Source of the DNA: Eledone cirrhosa
Lineage: Eukaryota; Mollusca; Cephalopoda; Octopoda; Eledonidae
Assembly (NCBI GenBank): GCA_964016885.1
Contig: OZ024740.1
Location: 295,267,097-295,331,096 of the forward strand
Length of the DNA stretch: 64,000 bases
Direction of reading: 5' to 3'
Every line of letters begins with the position of its first letter. The stretch's first letter is position 1. Below, piece by piece: positions 10,158 to 20,983 of this stretch. Position numbers and translations under genes: made by a program. The notes under the pieces are model-generated. The model was not told the origin of the DNA. It made no database searches and was given only the letters and a program-made list of their open reading frames with translations.

Positions 10158-11051
10158 ATGGATCACCCAAATAAAAAATGGATCACCCAAATAAAAAATG
10201 GATACCCCAAATAAAAAATAGATCACCCAAATAAAAAATGGACCCCCAAATAAAAAATGGATCACCCAAATAAAAAATGGATCACCCAAATAAAAAATGG
10301 ATACCCAAATAAAAAATGGATCACGCAAATAAAAAATGGATCCCCCAAATAAAAAATGGATCACCCAAATAAAAAATGGATCCACCAAATAAAAAATGGA
10401 TCACACAAATAAAAAATGGATCCCCCAAATAAAAAATGGATCCCCCAAATAAAAAATGGATCCCCCAAATAAAAAATGGATCACCCAAATTAAAAATGGA
10501 TTACCAAATAAAAAATGGAACGCCCAAATAAAAAATGGATCGCCCAAATAAAAAATGGATCACCCAAATAAAAAATGGATCACCCAAATACAAAATGGAT
10601 CCCCCAAATAAAAAATGGATCCCCCAAATAAAAAATGGATCACCCTAATAAAAAATGGATCACCCAAATAAAAAATGGATCCCCCAAATAAAAAATGGAT
10701 CCCCCAAATAAAAAATGGATCACCCTAATAAAAAATGGATCCCCCCAAATAAAAAATGGATCACCCAAATAAAAAATGGATCCCTTTTTTATTTGGGGGA
10801 TCCATTTTTTATTTGGGGGAACCATTTTTTATTTGGGTGATCCATTTTTTACTTGGGTGACCCATTTTTTATTTGGGGTATCCATTTTTAATTTGGGTGA
10901 TCCATTTTTTATTTGGGTGATCCATTTTTTTATTTGAGGGATCCATTTTTTATTTGAGGGATACATTTTTTATTTGGGGGATCCATTTTTTATTTGATGG
11001 ATCTCCCAAATAAAAAATGGATCACCCAAATAAAAAATGGATCACCCAAAT
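10158..11051. repeat. Family A block A5, entered directly from B
   Basis: Arms: A- 10158-10783, A+ 10784-11000, A- 11001-11051. Private markers are GGATTACCAAAT and GGAACGCCC (near 10500-10530) and TTTTTTACTTGGGTGACCC (near 10845). They recur only in A7, A14 and A20, which links those four blocks by descent. One A+ monomer near 10925 has seven Ts. Confidence 0.9.
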
Positions 11052-12592
11052 TAATGCTGAAATTTTCTGGAAAAAATGACGAAATTTTCTGGAAAAAATG
11101 ACGAAATTTTCAGCAAAAATGACGAAATTTTCTGGAAAAATTGACGAAATATTCTGGATAAATTGACGAAATATTCGTGAAAAAATGTCGAAATTTTTTG
11201 GAAACAATGACGAAATTGTCGTCAAAAAATGACGAAATTTTCGGGAAATATTGACGAAATTTTCTGTGAAAAATGCCGAAATTTTCGGGAAAAAACGTCG
11301 AAATTTTCGGCAAAAATTGTTGAATTTTTCGGCTGAAACTGACGAAATTTTCGGGAAAAAATGACGAAATTTTTAGCAAAAATGACGAAATTTTTTGGAA
11401 AAATTGACGAAATATCCTGGATAAATTGACGAAATATTCGGTAAAAAATGTCGAAATTTTTGGAAAAAATGACGAAATTATCGGCAAAAAATGATGAAAT
11501 TTTCGGAAAAAATTGACGAAATTTTCTTTGAAAAATGCCGAAATTTTCGGGAAAAAACGTCGAAATTTTCGCTGAAACTGACGAAATTTTCGGGAAAAAA
11601 TGATGAAATTTTGGGCAAAAATTGACTAAATTTTCCGGAAAAAATCACAAAATTTTCGGCAAAAAATGACGAAATTTTTGTGAAAAAATGCCGAAATTTT
11701 CCGCAAAAATTGACTAAATTTTCGGGGAAAATTGACGAAATTGTCGGTAAAAAATCAGGAATTTTTAGGCAAAAATTGACGAAATTTTCGGGAAAAATTG
11801 ACGAAATTTTCGGGGGAAAATGCCGAAACTTTAGGGGAAAAAATGATAAAATTTTCGGCAAAAATTGACTACATTTTCGGGAACAAATGACGAAAGTTTC
11901 GGCAAAAAGTGACGAAATTTTCTTGGAAAAATGCCGAAATTTATCTGGAAAAAACGTCGAAATTTTCGGCAAAAATTGTTAAAATTTTCGGCTGAAATTG
12001 ACGAAATTTTCGGGAAAAAATGATGAAATTTTCGGCAAAAATTGTCTAAATTTTCCGGAAAAAATCACGAAATTTTCGGCAAAAAATGACGAAATTTTCG
12101 TGAAAAAATGCCGATATTTTCCGCAAAAATTGACTAAATTTTCTGTAAAAATTGACGAAATTTTCGGTAAAAAATGAGGAATTTTTAGGCAAAAATTGAC
12201 GAAATTTTCGGGAAAAAAATGCCGCAATTTTAGGGGAAAAAATGATGAAATTTTCGGCAAAAATTGACGACATTTTCGGAAAAAAATGACGAAAGTTTCG
12301 GGAAAAAATGCCTAAATTTTCGGGAAAAAAGGACGAAATTTTCGGTAAAAAGTGACTAAATTTTCGGCAAAAATTGACGAAATTTTCGGCAGAATTTGAC
12401 GAAATTTTCTTCAAAAAAATCCGAAATTTTCGGCAAAAATTGACGATATTTTCGGGAAAAAACGCCGAAATTTTCGAGGAAAAATGAAAAAAATTTCGGC
12501 CAAAATGACGAAATTTTCGGGGAAAAAACGACGAAATTTTCGTGAAAAAATGCCCAAATGTTCGGAAAAAATGACGAAATTTTCGGCAAAAA
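11052..12592 (+). repeat. Family B block B6, long subtype with TTAATGCTG start
   Basis: Starts TTAATGCTGAAATTTTCTGG, unlike the TTGATGCTGAAATATTCTGG start of B1-B5. This start type dominates after 31 kb. The variant GACGAAATTGTCGTC occurs near 11213. The 3' section is canonical except for GTGACTAAATTTTCGG near 12352, shared with B8. Confidence 0.92.
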
Positions 12593-12678
12593 TTAGGAGG
12601 TAGAATCTTAGGGGGTAGAACCTTAGGAGGTAAAACCTTAGGAGGTAGAACCAAGGGGTAGAACCTTAGGGGGAATCC
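12593..12678 (+). repeat. Element C copy 5
   Basis: Canonical 86-bp form. Confidence 0.95.
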
Positions 12679-13624
12679 ATTTTTTATTTCGGTGATCCAT
12701 TTTCTATTTGGGGGATCCATTTTTTATTTCGGTGATCCATTTTTTATTTGGGTTATCCATTTTTTATTTGATGGATCTCCCAAATAAAAAATGGATCACC
12801 CAAATAAAAAATGGATCACCCAAATAAAAAATGGATCACCCAAATAAAAAATGGATCACCCAAATAAAAACTTGATCCTCCAAATAAAAAATGGATCACC
12901 CAAATAAAAAATGGATCCCCCAAATAAAAAATGGATCCCCCAAATAAAAAATGGATCCCCCAAATAAAAAATGGATCACCCAAATAAAAACTGGATGCCC
13001 CAAATAAAAAATGGATCCCCCAAATAAAAAATTGATCACCCAAATAAAAAATGGATCGCCCAAATAAAAAATGGATCCAAAAAATTAAAAATGGATCACC
13101 CAAATAAAAAATGGATCCCTTTTTTATTTAGCGGATCCATTTTTTATTTCGGGGATCCATTTTTTATTTGGCTGATCCATTTTTTATTTGGGTGATCCAT
13201 TCTTTATTTGGGGGATCCATTTTTTATTTGGGTGATCCATTTTTAATTTGGGTGATCCATTTTTTATTTGGGGGATCCATTTTTTATTTGGGTGATCCAT
13301 TTTTTATTTGGGGGATCCATTCTTTATTTCGATGATCCATTTTTTATTTGGGTGATCCATTTTTTATTTGGGGGATCCATTTTTTATTTGGGTGATCCAT
13401 TTTTTATTTGGTGGATCCAATTTTTATTTGGGGGATCCATTTTTTATTTGGGTGATCCATTTTTTATTTGGGGTATCCATTTTTAATTTGGGTGATCCAT
13501 TTTTTATTTGGGTGATCCATTTTTTATTTGAGGGATACATTTTTTATTTGGGGGATCCATTTTTTATTTGATGGATCTCCCAAATAAAAAATGGATCACC
13601 CAAATAAAAAATGGATCACCCAAA
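12679..13624. repeat. Family A block A6
   Basis: Arms: A+ 12679-12775, A- 12776-13117, A+ 13118-13574, A- 13575-13624. It has one more A- monomer than A4. Base differences include TTCTTTATTTCGATG near 13320. Confidence 0.92.
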
Positions 13625-14134
13625 TTGATGCTGAAATATTCTGGAAAAATTGACGAAATTTTCTGGAAAAAATGCCGAAAGTTTAGGGAAAAAAATGATG
13701 AAATTTTCGGCAAAAATTGACGACATTTTCGGGAAAGAATGACGAAAGTTTCGGCAAAAAGTGACGAAATTTTCTGGAAAAAACGTCGAAATTTTCGGCA
13801 AAAATTGTTGAAATTTTCGGCTGAAATTGACGAAATTTTCGGGAAAAAATGATGAAATTTTCGGCAAAAATTGACTAAATTTTCCGGAAAAAATCACGAA
13901 ATTTTCGGCAAAAATGACGAAATTTTCGTGAAAAAATGCCTAAATTTTCCGCAAAATTTGACTAAATTTTCTGTAAAAATTGACGAAATTTTCGGTCAAT
14001 AATGAGGAATTTTTAGGCAAAAATTGACGAAATTTTCGGGAAAAAATGCCGAAATTTTAGGGGAAAAAATAATGAAATTTTCGGCAAAAATTGACGACAT
14101 TTTCGGGAAAAAATGACGAAAGTTTCGGCAAAAA
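13625..14134 (+). repeat. Family B block B7, 3'-truncated
   Basis: Second copy of the B5 truncation, with the same B-to-A- join and no element C. A few point differences from B5, such as GCAAAATTTGAC near 13951. Confidence 0.9.
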
Positions 14135-15027
14135 TGGATCACCCAAATAAAAAATGGATCACCCAAATAAAAAATGGATACCCCAAATAAAAAATAGATC
14201 ACCCAAATAAAAAATGGACCCCCAAATAAAAAATGGATCACCCAAATAAAAAATGGATCACCCAAATAAAAAATGGATACCCAAATAAAAAATGGATCAC
14301 GCAAATAAAAAATGGATCCCCCAAATAAAAAATGGATCACCCAAATAAAAAATGGATCCACCAAATAAAAAATGGATCACATAAATAAAAAATGGATCCC
14401 CCAAATAAAAAATGGATCCCCCAAATAAAAAATGGATCCCCCAAATAAAAAATGGATCACCCAAATTAAAAATGGATTACCAAATAAAAAATGGAACGCC
14501 CAAATAAAAAATGGATCGCCCAAATAAAAAAATGGATCACCCAAATAAAAAATGGATCACCCAAATATAAAATGGATCCCCCAAATAAAAAATGGATCCC
14601 CCAAATAAAAAATGGATCACCCTAATAAAAAATGGATCACCCAAATAAAAAATGGATCCCCCAAATAAAAAATGGATCCCCCAAATAAAAAATGGATCAC
14701 CCTAATAAAAAATGGATCCCCCCAAATAAAAAATGGATCACCCAAATAAAAAATGGATCCCTTTTTTATTTGGGGGATCCATTTTTTATTTGGGGGAACC
14801 ATTTTTTATTTGGGTGATCCATTTTTTACTTGGGTGACCCATTTTTTATTTGGGGTATCCATTTTTAATTTGGGTGATCCATTTTTTATTTGGGTGATCC
14901 ATTTTTTTATTTGAGGGATCCATTTTTTATTTGAGGGATACATTTTTTATTTGGGGGATCCATTTTTTATTTGATGGATCTCCCAAATAAAAAATGGATC
15001 ACCCAAATAAAAAATGGATCACCCAAA
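14135..15027. repeat. Family A block A7, entered directly from B
   Basis: Arms: A- 14135-14760, A+ 14761-14978, A- 14979-15027. It carries the same private markers as A5 (GGATTACCAAAT, TTTACTTGGGTGACCC). Homopolymer length differs from A5 at a few places, such as AAAAAAATGG near 14525. Confidence 0.9.
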
Positions 15028-16568
15028 TTAATGCTGAAATTTTCTGGAAAAAATGACGAAATTTTCTGGAAAAAATGACGAAATTTTCAGCAAAAATGAC
15101 GAAATTTTCTGGAAAAATTGACGAAATATTCTGGATAAATTGACGAAATATTCGTTAAAAAATGTCGAAATTTTTTGGAAACAATGACGAAATTGTCGTC
15201 AAAAAATGACGAAATTTTCGGGAAATATTGACGAAATTTTCTGTGAAAAATGCCGAAATTTTCGGGAAAAAACGTCGAAATTTTCGGCAAAAATTGTTGA
15301 ATTTTTCGGCTGAAACTGACGAAATTTTCGGAAAAAAATGACGAAATTTTTAGCAAAAATGACGAAATTTTTTGGAAAAATTGACGAAATATCCTGGATA
15401 AATTGACGAAATATTCGGTAAAAAAATGTCGAAATTTTTGGAAAAAATGACGAAATTATCGGCAAAAAATGATGAAATTTTCGAAAAAATTGACGAAATT
15501 TTCTTTGAAAAATGCCGAAATTTTCGGGAAAAAACGTCGAAATTTTCGCTGAAACTGACGAAATTTTCGGGAAAAAATGATGAAATTTTGGGCAAAAATT
15601 GACTAAATTTTCCGGAAAAAATCACAAAATTTTCGGCAAAAAATGACGAAATTTTTGTGAAAAAATGCCGAAATTTTCCGCAAAAATTGACTAAATTTTC
15701 GGGGAAAATTGACGAAATTGTCGGTAAAAAATCAGGAATTTTTAGGCAAAAATTGACGAAATTTTCGGGAAAAATTGACGAAATTTTCGGGGGAAAATGC
15801 CGAAACTTTAGGGAGAAAAATGATAAAATTTTCGGCAAAAATTGACTACATTTTCGGGAACAAATGACGAAAGTTTCGGCAAAAAGTGACGAAATTTTCT
15901 TGGAAAAATGCCGAAATTTATCTGGAAAAAAACGTCGAAATTTTCGGCAAAAATTGTTGAAATTTTCGGCTGAAATTGACGAAATTTTCGGGAAAAAATG
16001 ATGAAATTTTCGGCAAAAATTGTCTAAATTTTCCGGAAAAAATCACGAAATTTTCGGCAAAAAATGACGAAATTTTCGTGAAAAAATGCCGAAATTTTCC
16101 GCAAAAATTGACTAAATTTTCTGTAAAAATTGACGAAATTTTCGGTAAAAAATGAGGAATTTTTAGGCAAAAATTGACGAAATTTTCGGGAAAAAATGCC
16201 GAAATTTTAGGGGAAAAAATGATGAAATTTTCGGCAAAAATTGACGACATTTTCGGAAAAAAATGACGAAAGTTTCGGGAAAAAATGCCTAAATTTTCGG
16301 GAAAAAAGGACGAAATTTTCGGTAAAAAGTGACTAAATTTTCGGCAAAAATTGACGAAATTTTCGGCAGAATTTGACGAAATTTTCTTCAAAAAAATCCG
16401 AAATTTTCGGCAAAAATTGACGATATTTTCGGGAAAAAACGCCGAAATTTTCGAGGAAAAATGAAAAAATTTTCGGCCAAAATGACGAAATTTTCGGGAA
16501 AAAACGACGAAATTTTCGTGAAAAAATGCCCAAATGTTCGGAAAAAATGACGAAATTTTCGGCAAAAA
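15028..16568 (+). repeat. Family B block B8, long subtype
   Basis: Colinear with B6 and the same length to within a base or two. Small differences include GTTAAAAAATGTCG near 15155 and TTCGAAAAAATTG near 15481. Confidence 0.92.
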
Positions 16569-16654
16569 TTAGGAGGTAGAATCTTAGGGGGTAGAACCTT
16601 AGGAGGTAAAACCTTAGGAGGTAGAACCAAGGGGTAGAACCTTAGGGGGAATCC
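16569..16654 (+). repeat. Element C copy 6
   Basis: Canonical form. The next C lies only 1,053 bp downstream, the shortest spacing in the window. Confidence 0.95.
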
Positions 16655-17002
16655 ATTTTTTATTTCGGTGATCCATTTTCTATTTGGGGGATCCATTTTT
16701 TATTTCGGTGATCCATTTTTTATTTGGGTTATCCATTTTTTATTTGATGGATCTCCCAAATAAAAAATGGATCACCCAAATAAAAAATGATCACCCAAAT
16801 AAAAATGGATCACCAAATAAAAATGGATCACCCAAATAAAAACTTGATCCTCCAAATAAAAAATGGATCACCCAAATAAAAAATGGATCCCCCAAATAAA
16901 AAATGGATCACCCTAATAAAAAATGGATCACCCAAATAAAAAATGGATCCCCCAAATAAAAAATGGATCCCCCAAATAAAAAATGGATCACCCTAATAAA
17001 AA
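16655..17002. repeat. Family A block A8, truncated
   Basis: Arms: A+ 16655-16751, A- 16752-17002. The second A+ arm and final short A- arm are missing. The A- array runs into B in CCCTAATAAAAAATTGTTG. Between 16785 and 16830 several monomers are one or two bases short (AAAAAATGATCACC, CACCAAATAAAAATGG). Confidence 0.88.
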
Positions 17003-17621
17003 ATTGTTGAAATTTTCGGCTGAAATTGACGAAATTTTCGGGAAAAAATGATGAAATTTTCGGCAAAAATTGTCTAAATTTTCCGGAAAAAAATCACGAA
17101 ATTTTCGGCAAAAAATGACGAAATTTTCGTGAAAAAATGCCGAAATTTTCCGCAAAAAATTGACTAAATTTTCTGTAAAAATTGACGAAATTTTCGGTAA
17201 AAAATGAGGAATTTTTAGGCAAAAATTGACGAAATTTTCGGGAAAAAATGCCGAAATTTTAGGGGAAAAAATGATGAAATTTTCGGCAAAAATTGACGAC
17301 ATTTTCGGAAAAAAATGACGAAAGTTTCGGGAAAAAATGCCTAAATTTTCGGGAAAAAAGGACGAAATTTTCGGTAAAAAGTGGACTAAATTTTCGGCAA
17401 AAATTGACGAAATTTTCGGCAGAATTTGACGAAATTTTCTTCAAAAAAATCCGAAATTTTCGGCAAAAATTGACGATATTTTCGGGAAAAAACGCCGAAA
17501 TTTTCGAGGAAAAATGAAAAAATTTTCGGCCAAAATGACGAAATTTTCGGGAAAAAACGACGAAATTTTCGTGAAAAAATGCCCAAATGTTCGGAAAAAA
17601 TGACGAAATTTTCGGCAAAAA
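17003..17621 (+). repeat. Family B block B9, 5'-truncated
   Basis: Begins in mid-block at a GTTGAAATTTTCGGCTG monomer instead of the usual GATGCTG start, then follows the standard order to C. The AAAAATTG at the join fits both an A- and a B monomer (microhomology). Confidence 0.9.
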
Positions 17622-17707
17622 TTAGGAGGTAGAATCTTAGGGGGTAGAACCTTAGGAGGTAAAACCTTAGGAGGTAGAACCAAGGGGTAGAACCTTAGGG
17701 GGAATCC
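17622..17707 (+). repeat. Element C copy 7
   Basis: Canonical 86-bp form. Confidence 0.95.
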
Positions 17708-18627
17708 ATTTTTTATTTCGGTGATCCATTTTCTATTTGGGGGATCCATTTTTTATTTCGGTGCTCCATTTTTTATTTGGGTTATCCATTTTTTATTTGA
17801 TGGATCTCCCAAATAAAAAATGGATCACCCAAATAAAAAATGGATCACCCAAATAAAAAATGGATCACCCAAATAAAAAATGGATCATCCAAATAAAAAA
17901 CTTGATCCTCCAAATAAAAAATGGATCACCCAAATAAAAAATGGATCCCCCAAATAAAAAATGGATCCCCCAATAAAAATGGATCCCCCAAATAAAAAAT
18001 GGATCACACAAATAAAAACTGGATGCCCAAATAAAAAATGAATCCCCCAAATAAAAAATTGATCACCCAAATAAAAAATGGATCGCCCAAATAAAAAATG
18101 GATCCAAAAATTAAAAATGGATCACCCAAATAAAAAATGGATCCCTTTTTATTTAGCGGATCCATTTTTTATTTCGGGGATCCATTTTTTATTTGGCTGA
18201 TCCATTTTTTATTTGGGTGATCCATTCTTTATTTGGGGGATCCATTTTTTATTTGGGTGATCCATTTTTAATTTGGGTGATCCATTTTTTATTTGGGGGA
18301 TCCATTTTTTATTTGGGTGATCCATTTTTTATTTGGGGGATCCATTTTTATTTTCGGTGATCCATTTTTATTTGGGTGATCCATTTTTTATTTGGGGATC
18401 CATTTTTATTTGGGTGATCCATTTTTTATTTGGTGGATCCAATTTTTATTTGGGGGATCCATTTTTTATTTGGGTGATCCATTTTTTATTTGGGTATCCA
18501 TTTTTAATTTGGGTGATCCATTTTTTATTTGGGTGATCCATTTTTTATTTGAGGGATACATTTTTTATTTGGGGGATCCATTTTTTATTTGATGGATCTC
18601 CCAAATAAAAAATGGATCATCCAAATT
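17708..18627. repeat. Family A block A9 with many one-base deletions
   Basis: Arms: A+ 17708-17803, A- 17804-18144, A+ 18145-18597, A- 18598-18627. Same marker order as A1, but with many shortened monomers: CCCAATAAAAATGG (about 17970), CCAAAAATTAAAAATGG (about 18105), CCCTTTTTATTT (about 18143), TTGGGGATCC (about 18391). The monomer register is disturbed here more than elsewhere. Confidence 0.9.
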
Positions 18628-19375
18628 GATGCTGAAATATTCTGGAAAAATTGACGAAATTTTCTGAAAAAATGCCGAAAGTTTAGGGAAAAAAATAATG
18701 AAATTTTCGGCAAAAATTGACGACATTTTCGGGAAAGAATGACGAAAGTTTCGGCAAAAAGTGACGAAATTTTCTGGAAAAAAACGTCGAAATTTTCGGC
18801 AAAAATTGTTGAAATTTTCGGCTGAAATTGACTAAATTTTCCGGAAAAAATCACGAAATTTTCGGCAAAAATGACGAAATTTTCGTGAAAAAATGCCTAA
18901 ATTTTCCGCAAAAATTGACTAAATTTTCTGTAAAAATTGACGAAATTTTCGGTCAATAATGAGGAATTTTTAGGCAAAAATTGACGAAATTTTCGGGAAA
19001 AATGCCGAAATTTTAGGGGAAAAAATAATGAAATTTTCGGCAAAAATTGACGACATTTTCGGGAAAAAATGACGAAAGTTTCGGGAAAAAATGCCTAAAT
19101 TTTCGGGAAAAAAGGACGAAATTTTCGGTAAAAAGTGACGAAATTTTCGGCAAAAATTGACGAAATTTTCGGCAGAATTTGACGAAATTTTCTTCAAAAA
19201 ATCCGAAATTTTCGGCAAAAATTGACGATATTTTCGGGAAAAAACGCCGAAATTTTCGAGGGAAAAATGAAAAGATTTTCGGCCAAAATGACGAAATTTT
19301 CGGGGAAAAAACGACGAAATTTTCGTGAAAAAATGCCAAATGTTCGGCAAAAAATGACGAAATTCTCGGCAAAAA
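18628..19375 (+). repeat. Family B block B10, short subtype
   Basis: Colinear with B3, but two monomers are missing near 18825 (GGCTGAAATTGACTAAA). Several A-runs differ in length from B3. The 3' section has ATGCCAAATGTTCGG, one C fewer than other copies. Confidence 0.9.
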
Positions 19376-19461
19376 TTAGGAGGTAGAATCTTAGGGGGTA
19401 GAACCTTAGGAGGTAAAACCTTAGGAGGTAGAACCAAGGGGTAGAACCTTAGGGGGAATCC
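19376..19461 (+). repeat. Element C copy 8
   Basis: Canonical 86-bp form. The first A monomer after it reads CCATTGTTTATTTC. Confidence 0.95.
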
Positions 19462-20983
19462 ATTGTTTATTTCGGTGATCCATTTTCTATTTGGGGGATC
19501 CATTTTTTATTTCGGTGATCCATTTTTTATTTGGGTGATCCATTTTTTATTTGATGGATCTCCCAAATAAAAAATGGATCACCCAAATAAAAAATGGATC
19601 CCCCAAATAAAAAATGGATCACCCAAATAAAAAATGGATCACCCAAATAAAAACTTGATCCTCCAAATAAAAAATTGATCACCCAAATAAAAAATGGATC
19701 CCCCAAATAAAAAATGGATCCCCCAAATAAAAAATGGATCCCCAAATAAAAAATGGATCACCCAAATAAAAACTGGATCCCCCAAATAAAAATTGGATCC
19801 CCCAAATAAAAAATTGATCACCCAAATAAAAAATGGATCGCCCAAATAAAAAATGGATCCAAAAAATTAAAAATGGATCACCCAAATAAAAAATGAATCA
19901 CCCAAATAAAAAATGGATACCCCAAATAAAAAATGGATCACCCAAATAAAAAATGGACCCCCAAATAAAAAAAGGATCACCCAAATAAAAAATGGATCAC
20001 CCAAATAAAAAATGGATACCCAAATAAAAAATGGATCACGCAAATAAAAAATGGATCCCCCAAATAAAAAATGGATCACCCAAATAAAAAATGGATCCCC
20101 CAAATAAAAAATGGATCACCCAAATAAAAAATGGATCCCCCAAATAAAAAATGGATCCCCAAATAAAAAATGGATCCCCCAAATAAAAAATAGATCACCC
20201 AAATTAAAAATGGATCACCCAAATAAAAAATGGATCGCCCAAATAAAAAAATGGATCACCCAAATAAAAAATGGATCACCCAAATAAAAAATGGATCCCC
20301 CAAATAAAAAATAGATCCCCCAAATAAAAAATGGATCCCCCAAATAAAAAATGGATCACCCTAATAAAAAATGGATCACCCAAATAAAAAATGGATCCCC
20401 CAAATAAAAAATGGATCACCCTAATAAAAAATGGATCCCCCCAAATAAAAAATGGATCACCCAAATAAAAAATGGATCCCTTTTTTATTTAGCGGATCCA
20501 TTTTTTATTTCGGGGATCCATTTTTTATTTGGCTGATCCATTTTTTATTTGGGTGATCCATTCTTTATTTGGGGGATCCATTTTTTATTTGGGTGATCCA
20601 TTTTTAATTTGGATGATCCATTTTTTATTGGGGGATCCATTTTTTATTTGGGTGATCCATTTTTTATTTGGGGGATCCATTTTTTATTTCGGTGATCCAT
20701 TTTTTATTTGGGTGATCCATTTTTTATTTGGGGGATCCATTTTTTATTTGGGTGATCCATTTTTTATTTGGTGGATCCAATTTTTATTTGGGGGATCCAT
20801 TTTTATTTGGGTGATCCATTTTTTATTTGGGGTATCCATTTTTAATTTGGGTGATCCATTTTTATTTGGGTGATCCATTTTTTATTTGAGGGATACATTT
20901 TTTATTTGGGGGATCCATTTTTTATTTGATGGATCTCCCAAATAAAAAATGGATCACCCAAATAAAAAATGGATCACCCAAAT
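19462..20983. repeat. Family A block A10, expanded A- arm
   Basis: Arms: A+ 19462-19558, A- 19559-20479, A+ 20480-20933, A- 20934-20983. Parallels A3 without the 180-bp duplication. One-base deletions again occur (GGATCCCCAAATAAAA near 20155, TTATTGGGGG near 20627, ATTTTTATTTGGGTG near 20800). Confidence 0.9.

Larger units (their letters stand above)
8815..16767. repeat. Tandem segmental duplication, two copies of about 3,977 bp
   Basis: The order A4 - B5 (truncated) - A5 - B6 - C5 repeats as A6 - B7 (truncated) - A7 - B8 - C6. Matching landmarks are offset 3,976-3,977 bp (for example the B-to-A- junctions at 10157 and 14134, and C5 and C6). The two copies share the same aberrant junctions, so the rearrangement came before the duplication. 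Copy ends are approximate. Confidence 0.88.
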
